Below are positions 32,434-40,769 of a stretch of 64,000 bases of DNA, in pieces (position 1 is the stretch's first letter; each line of letters begins with the position of its first letter). Origin of the DNA: a virus; IMG/VR virus record IMGVR_UViG_3300035670_000118, positions 21,959-85,958 of that record; one strand, 5' to 3'. Under the pieces are notes generated by a model. It saw nothing but the letters and a program-made list of their open reading frames with translations. It was not told the DNA's origin and did no database searches. A program made the position numbers and the translations under genes.

Positions 32434-32723
32434 TAATCTACGTATTTAAGATCTATTAAAAGAGCATCGCCTACTATGTGGTCGCTTATACCCTGTTCTC
32501 TTATTAACTTAGTGGCAGTAAGATTATCTGGTAATCCTGTTATTTTTCCATCCTCATTAACTACGAGAATTTTATTATCCTTAAGCCAAACGAATTCAAT
32601 GTATCCGCCAACACAATCCTGCATTTCTTTTAGTGTGACCATTTTTTTAGAAAATTGCAAATCCTTAACGATCCCATCTGAGGTAATAAGTTTGCCGAAT
32701 GCTTTATCTTTATTCATTTCCAA
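32433..32723 (-). CDS. hypothetical protein
   Basis: 96 aa, beta-rich (KLITSDGIVKDLQFSKKMVT; YIEFVWLKDNKILVVNEDGK) with an end HIVGDALLIDLKYVD. No family recognised. Overlaps the upstream membrane gene by 14 bases and the downstream 55-aa gene by one. Confidence 0.65.
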   Translation of the reverse strand: MEMNKDKAFGKLITSDGIVKDLQFSKKMVTLKEMQDCVGGYIEFVWLKDNKILVVNEDGKITGLPDNLTATKLIREQGISDHIVGDALLIDLKYVD

Positions 32724-32907
32724 CTAGATTTTTAACTGTCGCGTAGACAAATTTATAAAATTTAATCAAAGCCCACGTGCCTAATGATATTATGCCTACC
32801 AAAAGAATAAAAGACATTATAGTTGGACTTATTAACAAAAAGTACAAAATTGAAAGCACTGTTGCTACTACAAGAATGGTTATCAGATGTAATTTCATTT
32901 TTCTCAC
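32710..32907 (-). CDS. small membrane protein
   Basis: 65 aa with two hydrophobic helices (LHLITILVVATVLSILYFLL; MSFILLVGIISLGTWALI). Upstream lies GTAGAAATTAAACTAAAG and a poly-A tract resembling the early cassette. Function unknown. Confidence 0.62.
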   Translation of the reverse strand: MRKMKLHLITILVVATVLSILYFLLISPTIMSFILLVGIISLGTWALIKFYKFVYATVKNLVGNE

Positions 32908-32958
32908 TTAATTTATTTTTACAAATGTAGAAATTAAACTAAAGTGAAAAAAACAATT

Positions 32959-33462
32959 TTACCATTTAAGGAGCGATTTTAATTTATCTGCTCCTCCCTC
33001 TACCGCTTTCATGACATTGTGCCCTGCTTCTTTTGCTGAATCGAGTACATCACTCAAATCTATATCCATTTCTTCCGCAGTAACTTTTATGTTAGCAACA
33101 TTATCTGCAGATTTTTCACATCCGGTTTTACATGTCAGCGTGAGTGATGCACCAGGAAGATCGAACTTTATTTTAGACTTCCCTAAATTTTCCTTGATGG
33201 ATTTAATTGTTGTCCCTTCTTTAGAAAGAGGACTAGTTATGCTTTTACCTAAAGCACTAACTAGAATAGAATTACCCTCTGGGAAATCCTTAACTTTTAT
33301 CCCAACTACACCTGCACTAACAACGTAAACATAAGTTTTATTAGCAGCAGTGTCCACTACTTGTATCTCACCGTCTTTTGTTGCACTCATTTTATAGTTA
33401 TCAACAACAAAGTCGGATTCATTTATAGGATCAAAGTTTTCAAAAAGTTTAATATGTTTCAT
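32959..33462 (-). CDS. capsid-targeting-tagged hypothetical protein
   Basis: 167 aa. Tag MKHIKLFENFDPINE with an INE site. Beta-rich middle (DGEIQVVDTAANKTYVYVVS; IKFDLPGASLTLTCKTGC) and a C-terminal helical tail (LDSAKEAGHNVMKAVEGGAD). It starts 16 bases downstream of the next tagged gene and shares its late-type leader. Function unknown. Confidence 0.75.
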   Translation of the reverse strand: MKHIKLFENFDPINESDFVVDNYKMSATKDGEIQVVDTAANKTYVYVVSAGVVGIKVKDFPEGNSILVSALGKSITSPLSKEGTTIKSIKENLGKSKIKFDLPGASLTLTCKTGCEKSADNVANIKVTAEEMDIDLSDVLDSAKEAGHNVMKAVEGGADKLKSLLKW

Positions 33463-33478
33463 TAATTCATTTTATTTT

Positions 33479-34375
33479 TTAAATAACACCGAATCTTCCC
33501 AGCATTCTCGCTCCCTTTATTGTGCTAATTATTTTAGAGTTTCCTTCTTCTTGTAATCTTTGTATTATCTCCTTATATAATTGGCTTGCCGTTTGTTTTG
33601 AAAGGAAATTTTTAATTAATTGAGTAATTATCTCAGTTCTATCACTATTTAATATCTTTAATAGGACATCAATAATTGGTAATTGTAGATCCTGCTTCAT
33701 TAACCCTGTCTCTAAGAATTCATATTTATGATTTCCTGCATCTGACCATGTATACAAAATATCAGAATCATTATTATAACACAAATTAAAAGGACACTCA
33801 TCGAAGAAATCATCGAAGCAAGGAGAAGTGTTATGTATAGCATCCTGACCATAAAGTTCAGGATCTAGACTTTCTGGAGAAAGAACTAAAAAATTCCATG
33901 CTTTTTTTCCGAATTCTCCAAAATAATCACCATCAAATTGAATTCTCATATTTGAGTTGAACTTAGATACTGTTTCGTTCCAATATGAGTTGTCCCCCTC
34001 ATACGAATCCGCTAGTTTCTCTGGATCCGTCCCATCTATACCTAAAGTGTCTAGCCAAGAATCTATACCTTCCAAATTTTCTTCAGATCTATCCTCTAAA
34101 TAATATTCAACTGCATCAACAAGGTCCCCAAAACCATCAATCCCATTCATAGGCCCATGTTCAGCATCCATATACTCTTCAAATAAATCATCCACATCAG
34201 GAGCATCAAGAAGATTCCCATCGACGTCGAAAAGATCTCCACTCTCCTTTAAAACAAAAATTGGATATCCATACTCCTCAGCTGCTTCTATAAATATAGA
34301 ATATGTATAGCTTTGATTATTTCCAGAGGAGGTGCTTTCAAAAAATTGTGTGAAACTCTTTACTCTTTTTTCCAT
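33479..34375 (-). CDS. capsid-targeting-tagged acidic protein with C-terminal RFG motif
   Basis: 298 aa. Variant tag EKRVKSFTQFFES. The body is very acidic and aromatic (DADLFDVDGNLLDAPDVDDL-like region at residues 45-65; YYLEDRSEENLEGIDSWLD). The C terminus IKGARMLGRFGVI carries the same R-F-G motif as 22465 and 23158. No family recognised. GGATATATA lies 17 bases upstream. Confidence 0.72.
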   Translation of the reverse strand: MEKRVKSFTQFFESTSSGNNQSYTYSIFIEAAEEYGYPIFVLKESGDLFDVDGNLLDAPDVDDLFEEYMDAEHGPMNGIDGFGDLVDAVEYYLEDRSEENLEGIDSWLDTLGIDGTDPEKLADSYEGDNSYWNETVSKFNSNMRIQFDGDYFGEFGKKAWNFLVLSPESLDPELYGQDAIHNTSPCFDDFFDECPFNLCYNNDSDILYTWSDAGNHKYEFLETGLMKQDLQLPIIDVLLKILNSDRTEIITQLIKNFLSKQTASQLYKEIIQRLQEEGNSKIISTIKGARMLGRFGVI

Positions 34376-34391
34376 TTTATAAATATAATAT

Positions 34392-34400
34392 TATATATCC
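34392..34400 (-). promoter_or_regulatory. late-type element GGATATATA
   Basis: GGATATATA on the minus strand 17 bases before the start at 34375. It lies between divergent genes; the plus-strand start is at 34402, directly beside it. Confidence 0.45.
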
Positions 34401-34401
34401 T

Positions 34402-34932
34402 ATGATTATAGACTTTGTGTTAAGGTGGCAGATACTAGGGGTTAAAACATACCTTACAAATTGCACAGGAAAAATAGGAAACATCAAACACACAAAAGGA
34501 TTACTCGAAGTTGATATAGAAGATCCTATTAATCCCTTATGGTCCACTTATAATTTTATTGGGATAGATCTAAGCGACTCCGGTATATCTTGCCTTGATA
34601 TAGAGGGAACAAAAAATTCGGTAGAAGAATTCAAAAGAAGATTAGAATCAAACAAAATAGATCTGGATTCTTTATTCTGGGAAAAAAGCATGAGGGGCAT
34701 TCACGTGTATTTTAGGAGGAAAGAGATATCTCGTATAAAGAGTTTTAAAGGACTTTCAGATGGCGATATAAGGTTTGATATTCTAAACTCCGGTAAAGCC
34801 TTTACAACGCCTTCTAAATTCAAAAAATGGGAGTATCAGTGGGGCAAGAACACACCATTTACCATATCTTCTCTAGAAGAAATACCAGAAGTTCCTGAAT
34901 GGTTAAATAAGATTTTTAGACTTGAATTCTGA
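34402..34932 (+). CDS. primase-polymerase (AEP)-like domain protein
   Basis: 176 aa. The pattern NFIGIDLSDSGISCLDIEGT (strand with acidic residues), KSMRGIHVYFRRK (S..G.H.yf of Prim-Pol) and GDIRFDILNSGKAFTTPS (D in a strand followed by TPS) matches the N-terminal domain of archaeo-eukaryotic-type primase-polymerases. It ends after about 175 residues, so the helicase or accessory part usually fused to it is absent. Known role: primer or DNA synthesis at replication. No tag. Confidence 0.62.
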   Translation: MIIDFVLRWQILGVKTYLTNCTGKIGNIKHTKGLLEVDIEDPINPLWSTYNFIGIDLSDSGISCLDIEGTKNSVEEFKRRLESNKIDLDSLFWEKSMRGIHVYFRRKEISRIKSFKGLSDGDIRFDILNSGKAFTTPSKFKKWEYQWGKNTPFTISSLEEIPEVPEWLNKIFRLEF

Positions 34933-35112
34933 AAATTTAGAGCTTGTGAGTTTTTTATAAGCGTATTCCCATGTTTCTTTTACACTTTTGTATTTGTGAT
35001 GATCTTGAAATTTCATTTTTTCAATTTGTGTATAAAAATCATCCACGATCCCTTTCGCTCTTATATCGTGGTACACATCATAAAAAAAATCCTCATTGCT
35101 GCTCATACTCAA
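34903..35112 (-). CDS. small hypothetical protein
   Basis: 69 aa, basic and helical (FYDVYHDIRAKGIVDDFYTQ; KSVKETWEYAYKKL). Convergent with the Prim-Pol-like gene, overlapping it by 30 bases. Function unknown. Confidence 0.58.
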   Translation of the reverse strand: MSMSSNEDFFYDVYHDIRAKGIVDDFYTQIEKMKFQDHHKYKSVKETWEYAYKKLTSSKFSEFKSKNLI

Positions 35113-35146
35113 GTCGATTATTTATTAGATAAAAATATATATCTCA

Positions 35147-35518
35147 ATGATACACATTAAACTTTTCGAAGAACACTATCTTGATTTAGCTCATCTCGAT
35201 CTTGTTTTAGTGGAAGAAGCACCACAATACAAATCCTTTGCAATTTATTTTAATAACAGAAAAGCTGGTATATTAGATGTCGGGTTTTACAAGGAAAATC
35301 TTAGATATGATGAGGCCGAGATCGCAGGGATTCATGTATACGAAGAATTTCGAGGGAAAGGGATAGGTAGACTAGCAATAAGAAGATTGTTTGATAAATT
35401 TCCCAGCGTGAACTACTTCCTAGCAATGCCCACACAGGAGAGTATGGATTTTTGGAAAAGTATAGGTGCTGAATATCACGAGGATGGGTATCTGTCTATA
35501 AAAAGAGGATCTATTTAG
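35147..35518 (+). CDS. capsid-targeting-tagged GNAT acetyltransferase
   Basis: 123 aa. Starts MIHIKLFEEHYLDLAH, a tag directly fused to a GNAT fold: NNRKAGILDVGF strand, IAGIHVYEEFRGKGIGRLAI with the acetyl-CoA loop (R/Q-x-x-G-x-G/A, here RGKGIG), and FLAMPTQESMDFWKSIGAEY at the usual C-terminal position. Family role: acetyl transfer to amines of proteins or small molecules. If packaged, it would be injected to modify host components at once. The leader carries ATATATATCT. Confidence 0.85.
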   Translation: MIHIKLFEEHYLDLAHLDLVLVEEAPQYKSFAIYFNNRKAGILDVGFYKENLRYDEAEIAGIHVYEEFRGKGIGRLAIRRLFDKFPSVNYFLAMPTQESMDFWKSIGAEYHEDGYLSIKRGSI

Positions 35519-35849
35519 ATTTAAAAATCATAAAGGAATTATTGGATATAAACATAGAGGCGTAACGTTCAGATCTGACCATTAATTTTTCTTTATCCAT
35601 ATCTTCCATTCCCATTTTTCTGTAATCGTCCACCACCTCACTTATCAGATCGTCTGTTAGCTTTGTTTGTTTGTAGATTAATGCTTTTTTATTTATAGCA
35701 TTTATAGCTCCTAAAATTTTTGCGCATTCCTCATAAAGTTCTAGTGTTTCAAATTTCTGAAGTAGTATAAGTGTAGGGATTATACCAAAGTTGATTATAA
35801 ATTTCTGATAATCCTCTTTGTCGGTTTTAAACATTATCAGCTCCTTCAT
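35511..35849 (-). CDS. hypothetical protein
   Basis: 112 aa, helical (FIINFGIIPTLILLQKFETL; EECAKILGAINAINKKALIY). It is convergent with the GNAT gene, overlapping by eight bases. No family recognised. Confidence 0.62.
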   Translation of the reverse strand: MKELIMFKTDKEDYQKFIINFGIIPTLILLQKFETLELYEECAKILGAINAINKKALIYKQTKLTDDLISEVVDDYRKMGMEDMDKEKLMVRSERYASMFISNNSFMIFKSK

Positions 35850-35876
35850 AAAAATTAAATTATCTAGGATCTTTTT

Positions 35877-36308
35877 TCATAACGATCTAACTAAAAAAAA
35901 TACAGAACTTTCATTAGTCCAGTCATCTATTCTACTAGAACCCCTCGTGAATTCACTTTCGTCTCCGTCGTTATCATATCCCAAGGCAGGCTCTCCCTCG
36001 TGGAATTTAACAATCTCAATCGGATCATCTATGATGGCTTCTCTGTAAGCTCCAGTACCATAAGGATCATATCTTACAACTATTTCAGTTACGAAAGTGT
36101 AATAATATTCAGTCAAGTATTGGGATACTTTTAATTTTTTAAATTCTGTCAGAAGATAATTAGCCTCCTTATATTTAGCTATTCTTATTCCTTCGCTATT
36201 AGGTGTATCCCTAGAATAATCATTAAGAAATTCCAGATAATTTTCATATTGTTTTACCTTAGGTAAAACCTCGAAAGTCCCAATATTTAATGGTCTCTTT
36301 GCTATCAT
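35877..36308 (-). CDS. hypothetical protein
   Basis: 143 aa. PLNIGTFEVLPKVKQYENYL, FYYTFVTEIVVRYDP-like strands (YYTFVTEIVVRYDPYGTG) and an acidic segment DDPIEIVKFHEGEPALGYDN. Its start overlaps the stop of the upstream gene by one base (TAATG). No family recognised. Confidence 0.65.
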   Translation of the reverse strand: MIAKRPLNIGTFEVLPKVKQYENYLEFLNDYSRDTPNSEGIRIAKYKEANYLLTEFKKLKVSQYLTEYYYTFVTEIVVRYDPYGTGAYREAIIDDPIEIVKFHEGEPALGYDNDGDESEFTRGSSRIDDWTNESSVFFLVRSL

Positions 36309-37249
36309 TACTTTATTGTAACATCAACCCCAACATATCCCCTAGGCAAATTCTCGGTCGTTATCCTTGCGCCAGGAAAGTTCTTTACTATATAGGCTTT
36401 GTAAAGATTAAGTCTTCTTCTATCATCCTCATAAGATATACTAGGAACAAAAGAAAAAGTTTTAACCTCTGGATTATTACTAAGATAATCTTTTAGAATC
36501 CCGATAATAGTTCCCATTATTGTAAATGGATGCCCAGCATTAGTAATATCGTCACGATTACCGTCGCATGAGAAATACATAGTTATGTTTTCTAAAGATT
36601 TTCTTTCTATATGTACTTCGTAAAGTTCTGGCCCAAAATAGAAACTATAGAGAGCTTCTTTTTTGTTACTATATACAACGTTCCATGGAAGATGTTCTAT
36701 GTTTGCTTCACCTATTTCATTAATCATAGATTCATAAACAAAAAAATCGTCATAAAATTTAGAGTACTTAAGAATATTCCCATGCTTGTGTTTTTCTTCC
36801 AGTCCAGCGATTTCATTCTTTTTGAAAATATCATTGAATGAATCAGGTAATAAATTAATATATCCTCCAGAAATTTTTCTTAGATATACACCTAAACCTG
36901 TGTACATAGTAGAAGAAAAAGGTATAGGAGAAGTCAATAAAATAATAGCATAAGGGGCTAGCTTAGGAATTTCTTTTAATTGTTCCAGTGCATTTTTAAA
37001 TTCATCCTCTGTTGGTTGATCCCCTCTGGTATCTAGTCTGAGTTTTTTTCTTAGATGATAATTGAAAACCCTCATCATCTCTGTGGTTTCTCTTCCCTCA
37101 GTTTTAAAGGCATTGAAAACGTTATAAGCAATTTCCTTAGCTCTTTTATAAGCAAGTCTTATACCTTCAAATGAAGTACCCTCATCTATTTTTAAGTTGT
37201 CCTTATTTTTTTTGAGGAAATCACCATTATTTTTTAGGAAGGATGTCAT
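36308..37249 (-). CDS. hypothetical protein
   Basis: 313 aa, lysine-rich N terminus (TSFLKNNGDFLKKNKDNLKI), mixed body (YAIILLTSPIPFSSTMYTGL; EKHKHGNILKYSKFYDDFFV; ITMYFSCDGNRDDITNAGHP) and a C terminus LPRGYVGVDVTIK. SFLKNNGDFL is vaguely tag-like but lacks the LFE core and an [IL]xE site. It overlaps the upstream tagged gene by 23 bases. Function unknown. Confidence 0.68.
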   Translation of the reverse strand: MTSFLKNNGDFLKKNKDNLKIDEGTSFEGIRLAYKRAKEIAYNVFNAFKTEGRETTEMMRVFNYHLRKKLRLDTRGDQPTEDEFKNALEQLKEIPKLAPYAIILLTSPIPFSSTMYTGLGVYLRKISGGYINLLPDSFNDIFKKNEIAGLEEKHKHGNILKYSKFYDDFFVYESMINEIGEANIEHLPWNVVYSNKKEALYSFYFGPELYEVHIERKSLENITMYFSCDGNRDDITNAGHPFTIMGTIIGILKDYLSNNPEVKTFSFVPSISYEDDRRRLNLYKAYIVKNFPGARITTENLPRGYVGVDVTIK

Positions 37250-37934
37250 AGATTCCGTAAGGTATTGTCTTAAAATTATTCTCCTTTCTAAATTCCCCTA
37301 ACATTTTAACAAATTTTTCAACATAAGGCTTAGGTAATTGGATACAGATTCTTTTTATATCTACAGGTATGTTATCATCCTTATCTAAAGAATTTTTAAA
37401 AAGCTCAGGACGATAAACGTTAGTGTTATCTCCTTCTACTCCAGTCACAGGAACATTTAAGCTTCCAGTTCCAGAAATGTCAACACTAACAAATTGTTCA
37501 GCTTCTGCCTCTTTTGAGTCTTTGACCGTAGATTTACCAACAATCGCCTTACCTGCGGTAAATTTAATTCTGCTTGGGTCAATGAATGGATAGTTTTTAA
37601 GAGCTTTTATAGTGTTATCTCTTCTTCTTTCAGCAAGACCTTGATTATCATATCTTCCCTGTCCTACTGCAGAGGCTCCAGCACTAACAGTAACGTTAAC
37701 AGTTCCTTTAGAGTTTTGAAGTAGATCATTAATTAATTGGACTATATCTAAGAATTTTTTAGATTTAGGATCTAATGAGTCTACGCCAATTTCAAAAGCT
37801 CCCGTCCCTTTTGCTGTGATACTCCGTGGTATTTCTATGCCTTTAGGATATTTAGCTTTCATTCTATCGATGCTGCTTGTATCTCTGCCTCCGAGATGTT
37901 CGTTTATTTCTTCAAAAGATCTAAGGTGTCTCAT
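37227..37934 (-). CDS. capsid-targeting-tagged OmpA-like domain protein
   Basis: 235 aa. Tag MRHLRSFEEINEH with an INE site. From about residue 55 the sequence follows the OmpA/MotB peptidoglycan-associating fold: FLDIVQLINDLLQNSKG, VTVSAGASAVGQGRYDNQGL, AERRRDNTIKALKNY and a final strand FVSVDISG. The family binds diaminopimelate of peptidoglycan non-covalently. The C-terminal 70 residues are unassigned. GGATATATA lies about 20 bases upstream. Confidence 0.72.
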   Translation of the reverse strand: MRHLRSFEEINEHLGGRDTSSIDRMKAKYPKGIEIPRSITAKGTGAFEIGVDSLDPKSKKFLDIVQLINDLLQNSKGTVNVTVSAGASAVGQGRYDNQGLAERRRDNTIKALKNYPFIDPSRIKFTAGKAIVGKSTVKDSKEAEAEQFVSVDISGTGSLNVPVTGVEGDNTNVYRPELFKNSLDKDDNIPVDIKRICIQLPKPYVEKFVKMLGEFRKENNFKTIPYGIYDILPKK

Positions 37935-37952
37935 TTTTTATCTAATATTTTT

Positions 37953-37961
37953 TATATATCC
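37953..37961 (-). promoter_or_regulatory. late-type element GGATATATA
   Basis: GGATATATA on the minus strand 19 bases before the start at 37934. Confidence 0.45.
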
Positions 37962-37970
37962 GAAAATAAA

Positions 37971-38060
37971 CTATTTGCTTATTACCGTTACAAACTTTTC
38001 TGTGAGACTACCCGATTTGTGCTTGGTCTCCTCGTATCCTTCCCTGCCTTTATATGGATA
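37971..38060 (-). pseudogene. 3' remnant duplicated from the gene at 39051-39695
   Basis: 37966-38043 repeats 39046-39123 with only two or three differences. Translated on the minus strand it gives GREGYEETKHKSGSLTEKF, nearly the C terminus of the tagged gene at 39051 (GYEEAKHKSGSLTEKF), ending in the same TAG. It follows the stop of the 38050-39039 gene out of frame, so it is not translated. It looks like the scar of a cassette duplication or replacement downstream of a shared 3' end. Confidence 0.7.
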
Positions 38061-39039
38061 TCCATTTATTAAGATCCGAAGATGATACATTTTTTATGTA
38101 AGGTCCTCCTTTAGGATCAAAACATGTGTTTACGTTCTTTTGGATAGGAAGATCCCATTTATATGTTCCAATTAATGAGTTTTCTATTTTGAAATTATTA
38201 TTAGAAACCCAAGCCCAAACAACCCCAAGATCATAGATCTTTGTTGATATGTTTAATAATGGAGGATATATCTGTATTTGAGAGAATTTATAAAACCAAA
38301 CGTTCTGCTCGAAATCTATCGAAAGATCATCGCCTATTCCCTTTTCCCCTATAATATGGGCAAAAAATTTAAGATCAACAGTCCCTTTTAGTTTACCTTT
38401 AACATATCCATCTGCTTTAAACTCTGTGGGAGCAGTGAATGTAGCGTCTTTTATTTTTATTGATTTAATTTCAACACTAAGACCCGCACTAAAGCAAACC
38501 TCCTTAGAGGAAACTAGATAATTTACTGTATAGCACTTTTCAAATTTAGGCGGGATAGCGGAATCAACCTTATCATTTATAAAAGGTAACGTTGAAGGAA
38601 ATATCGAGTTTAAGAACCCTATTACTTGTTTTTTTTGCGACGTATATTTAGCTAAATAATCGGTCTCGTTCTCTTCACTTATAAAATTCTCATTAGCTTT
38701 AGCATTTTTTATGGGAGATTTTTCACCCGGTATAGTAGGGGTTTCTTTGGAGAGATTATTAGTGTTATCTGGTTCTTCACCTTTTAACCCGGAAAGAATA
38801 GTTCTGTGATCTAAATTACCATCCTCTTTTATTCCTCTTTTTTTCTGAAATTGCTTGATGTCTTCTTTAGCAAGTTCTTTATCATTAGATACACCAAGGA
38901 TCTTTTTGATCTTCGATAAAAATCTAGGCTTTAGTCTTAAAAATTTAGTGGATGTTTTTAAATTTTCTTTAGCATTTTCATTAATATCAATAGCATTAGA
39001 AAAATTTTCAAACAATAAAATATATTTAAGATCTTTCAT
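38050..39039 (-). CDS. capsid-targeting-tagged protein with peptidoglycan-binding domain
   Basis: 329 aa. Tag-like start KDLKYILLFENFSNAIDINE with INE. Residues 45-95 hold a PG_binding_1-like repeat (LAKEDIKQFQKKRGIKEDGN; LDHRTILSGL). A hydrophilic linker precedes a C-terminal beta domain (residues about 150-320; FKADGYVKGKLKGTVDLKFF; DFEQNVWFYKFSQIQIYPPL). The ending NLNKWISI-type residues (SSSDLNKWISI) are followed by the duplicated remnant. Probably a virion protein that contacts the cell wall. Confidence 0.72.
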   Translation of the reverse strand: MKDLKYILLFENFSNAIDINENAKENLKTSTKFLRLKPRFLSKIKKILGVSNDKELAKEDIKQFQKKRGIKEDGNLDHRTILSGLKGEEPDNTNNLSKETPTIPGEKSPIKNAKANENFISEENETDYLAKYTSQKKQVIGFLNSIFPSTLPFINDKVDSAIPPKFEKCYTVNYLVSSKEVCFSAGLSVEIKSIKIKDATFTAPTEFKADGYVKGKLKGTVDLKFFAHIIGEKGIGDDLSIDFEQNVWFYKFSQIQIYPPLLNISTKIYDLGVVWAWVSNNNFKIENSLIGTYKWDLPIQKNVNTCFDPKGGPYIKNVSSSDLNKWISI

Positions 39040-39050
39040 ACTAGTATAAA

Positions 39051-39695
39051 CTATTTGCTTATTACCGTTACAAACTTTTCTGTGAGACTACCCGATTTGT
39101 GCTTAGCCTCCTCGTATCCTTCCATTTTTTTATATTTCATTAGTCCAGTAAAATCCCCTCCATGACCTAATCCTCCTCTTCTTGCTATAAGATAGTGGAC
39201 GCCTTCGGGAACCTTAACAAGAGGAACAGAAACACTTAATTTACTTCCCACCATTTCCATCTTAATATTTTTCACGTCAGGCTTGACACTTATAGTTTTA
39301 AGGTACTCATTAAGCTCTAATGTTAGAACATTTAATAACTGATGGATAGTATCTCCTTTACCCCCTTTGGCATGTTTAAGTAGAAATCCCGAAGCAGGTC
39401 CATCATAATTAATATTAAAAGATGTTGGAGATTTTTGGATTGTTATCTTTGGTACTGTTCTACCTCCTATTTGACTTGTTCCGTTCCAAAAAGCATCCTT
39501 ACCAAAGTGAGTCCAGCAGTCGTAGTTTGGGCACGATGCCTCGTCATTTCGGGAAGTGGAAACTGGTCCGCTGGGAGAGTCTGAGCCAGAAGCACCTGCC
39601 TCACCTCCTCCTAAACCTAGTAATTTAGCAAATCTATTAGCATCAGAAAATAGCTGCTCGTTTATAAATTGATCTATTGATTTAATATATCTCAT
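39051..39695 (-). CDS. capsid-targeting-tagged hypothetical protein
   Basis: 214 aa. Tag MRYIKSIDQFINEQLF with an INE site, then DANRFAKLLGLGGGEAG, a Gly/Ser linker and a globular domain (NYDCWTHFGKDAFWNGTSQI; YDGPASGFLLKHAKGGKGD; LIARRGGLGHGGDFTGLMKY). The tag extension is nearly the same as in 17757-18488. Function unknown. Its last 25 codons are duplicated at 37971. Confidence 0.75.
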   Translation of the reverse strand: MRYIKSIDQFINEQLFSDANRFAKLLGLGGGEAGASGSDSPSGPVSTSRNDEASCPNYDCWTHFGKDAFWNGTSQIGGRTVPKITIQKSPTSFNINYDGPASGFLLKHAKGGKGDTIHQLLNVLTLELNEYLKTISVKPDVKNIKMEMVGSKLSVSVPLVKVPEGVHYLIARRGGLGHGGDFTGLMKYKKMEGYEEAKHKSGSLTEKFVTVISK

Positions 39696-39698
39696 CTG

Positions 39699-39986
39699 TT
39701 AAGGTACGAGTTTTTCTACCGATAGTACGGAATATTTTTTACCTTCCCCGTACTGATTTCCTGGCGTCTCGTTTAAAGTGACCTTAAAATAATATCCAGG
39801 AACAGCATTACTTTTAAGTGCGTAAACTAATTCAGACTTTTGATTTATATAATCTACACTTTGCATTCCCATTTTACTAGCAACAGTGTCGCTAGAAACT
39901 ATTGCCTTGATCTTTTCGGCGGAGGAATAAAAAGGAGCTTGGTATTCATCTAATCTCCCGTATTTATAATCATTGAATGTTTTCAT
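39699..39986 (-). CDS. capsid-targeting-tagged small protein
   Basis: 95 aa. Variant tag MKTFNDYKYGRLDE with an LDE site. SSAEKIKAIVSSDTVASKMG and KVTLNETPGNQYGEGKKYSV follow. Lies three bases upstream of the previous tagged gene and 15 bases after the next, so one late transcript is likely. Function unknown. Confidence 0.68.
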   Translation of the reverse strand: MKTFNDYKYGRLDEYQAPFYSSAEKIKAIVSSDTVASKMGMQSVDYINQKSELVYALKSNAVPGYYFKVTLNETPGNQYGEGKKYSVLSVEKLVP

Positions 39987-40001
39987 TTTTTGCCTTTTAT
40001 T

Positions 40002-40742
40002 TTACCACATTTCTGTGCTATAAACAGATATTTCTCTCAATATACCATTTCCTGGTCTTGCAAAGGCATATCCCATCCCAGAGATGCTTACCCAAATAGC
40101 CTCTTTTAACCTATTTCTATCGTCTAATAAATTTGTTTCTGGAAGTTCCCCTCCTTCAATCAAAGGAAGCTTAACACCATTTTTTACCCAACTAGGAGTT
40201 TTCTTTCCCATTATAAACAGAGGGTCCGAATGTTCTTCTGCCCAAGCTTCTAGATCCAATTCATAAAAACTAAGTGTTAAATCTTTTCCTATATGAGACT
40301 GCATTTCTCTGTTAATATCATCCTCCAAATCATCAATTTCACTCAAACGCTGACTTTGTTGTAAAGGAATTGGGTTTTTCTCATATTGATCCGTTCCCCT
40401 ATTATAATAATGTCCATAAAAATCGATAGGAATATTATTTACTGTACCACCGTATGTTGATCCTTTATATGTAGGAAAAACCTTAATTTTTCTAGGTGTT
40501 ATAACATAGCTATCTCTCCCTTTTGATATTAAATCTCCCGAAATATCAATAACAAAAGAAGCATCCCAGCTGGTTTCATAAGTTATATTTATCTGTGAAT
40601 GTGTAGCGGATTTTAAATAAGAGTCTTTACTCTTATCCGGTGAATAACCAAAGCTAGGAGGCATTTCTTTCTTACTTCTAAAGATGTCAAATATCCCCTC
40701 ATTTAAAGAGAAATCGTCAAAAGATTTAAGGTGCTTTTTCAT
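40002..40742 (-). CDS. capsid-targeting-tagged hypothetical protein
   Basis: 246 aa. Tag MKKHLKSFDDFSLNEG with an LNE site, then GIFDIFRSKKEMPPSFGY. Beta-rich central part (NITYETSWDASFVIDISGDL; ITPRKIKVFPTYKGSTYGGT) and a C-terminal domain with KEAIWVSISGMGYAFARPG. No family recognised. First gene of the 37227-40742 tagged block, preceded by GGATATATA. Confidence 0.73.
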   Translation of the reverse strand: MKKHLKSFDDFSLNEGIFDIFRSKKEMPPSFGYSPDKSKDSYLKSATHSQINITYETSWDASFVIDISGDLISKGRDSYVITPRKIKVFPTYKGSTYGGTVNNIPIDFYGHYYNRGTDQYEKNPIPLQQSQRLSEIDDLEDDINREMQSHIGKDLTLSFYELDLEAWAEEHSDPLFIMGKKTPSWVKNGVKLPLIEGGELPETNLLDDRNRLKEAIWVSISGMGYAFARPGNGILREISVYSTEMW

Positions 40743-40760
40743 TTTTTTATTATTTACTAT

Positions 40761-40769
40761 TATATATCC
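40761..40769 (-). promoter_or_regulatory. late-type element GGATATATA
   Basis: GGATATATA on the minus strand 19 bases before the start at 40742. Confidence 0.45.
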
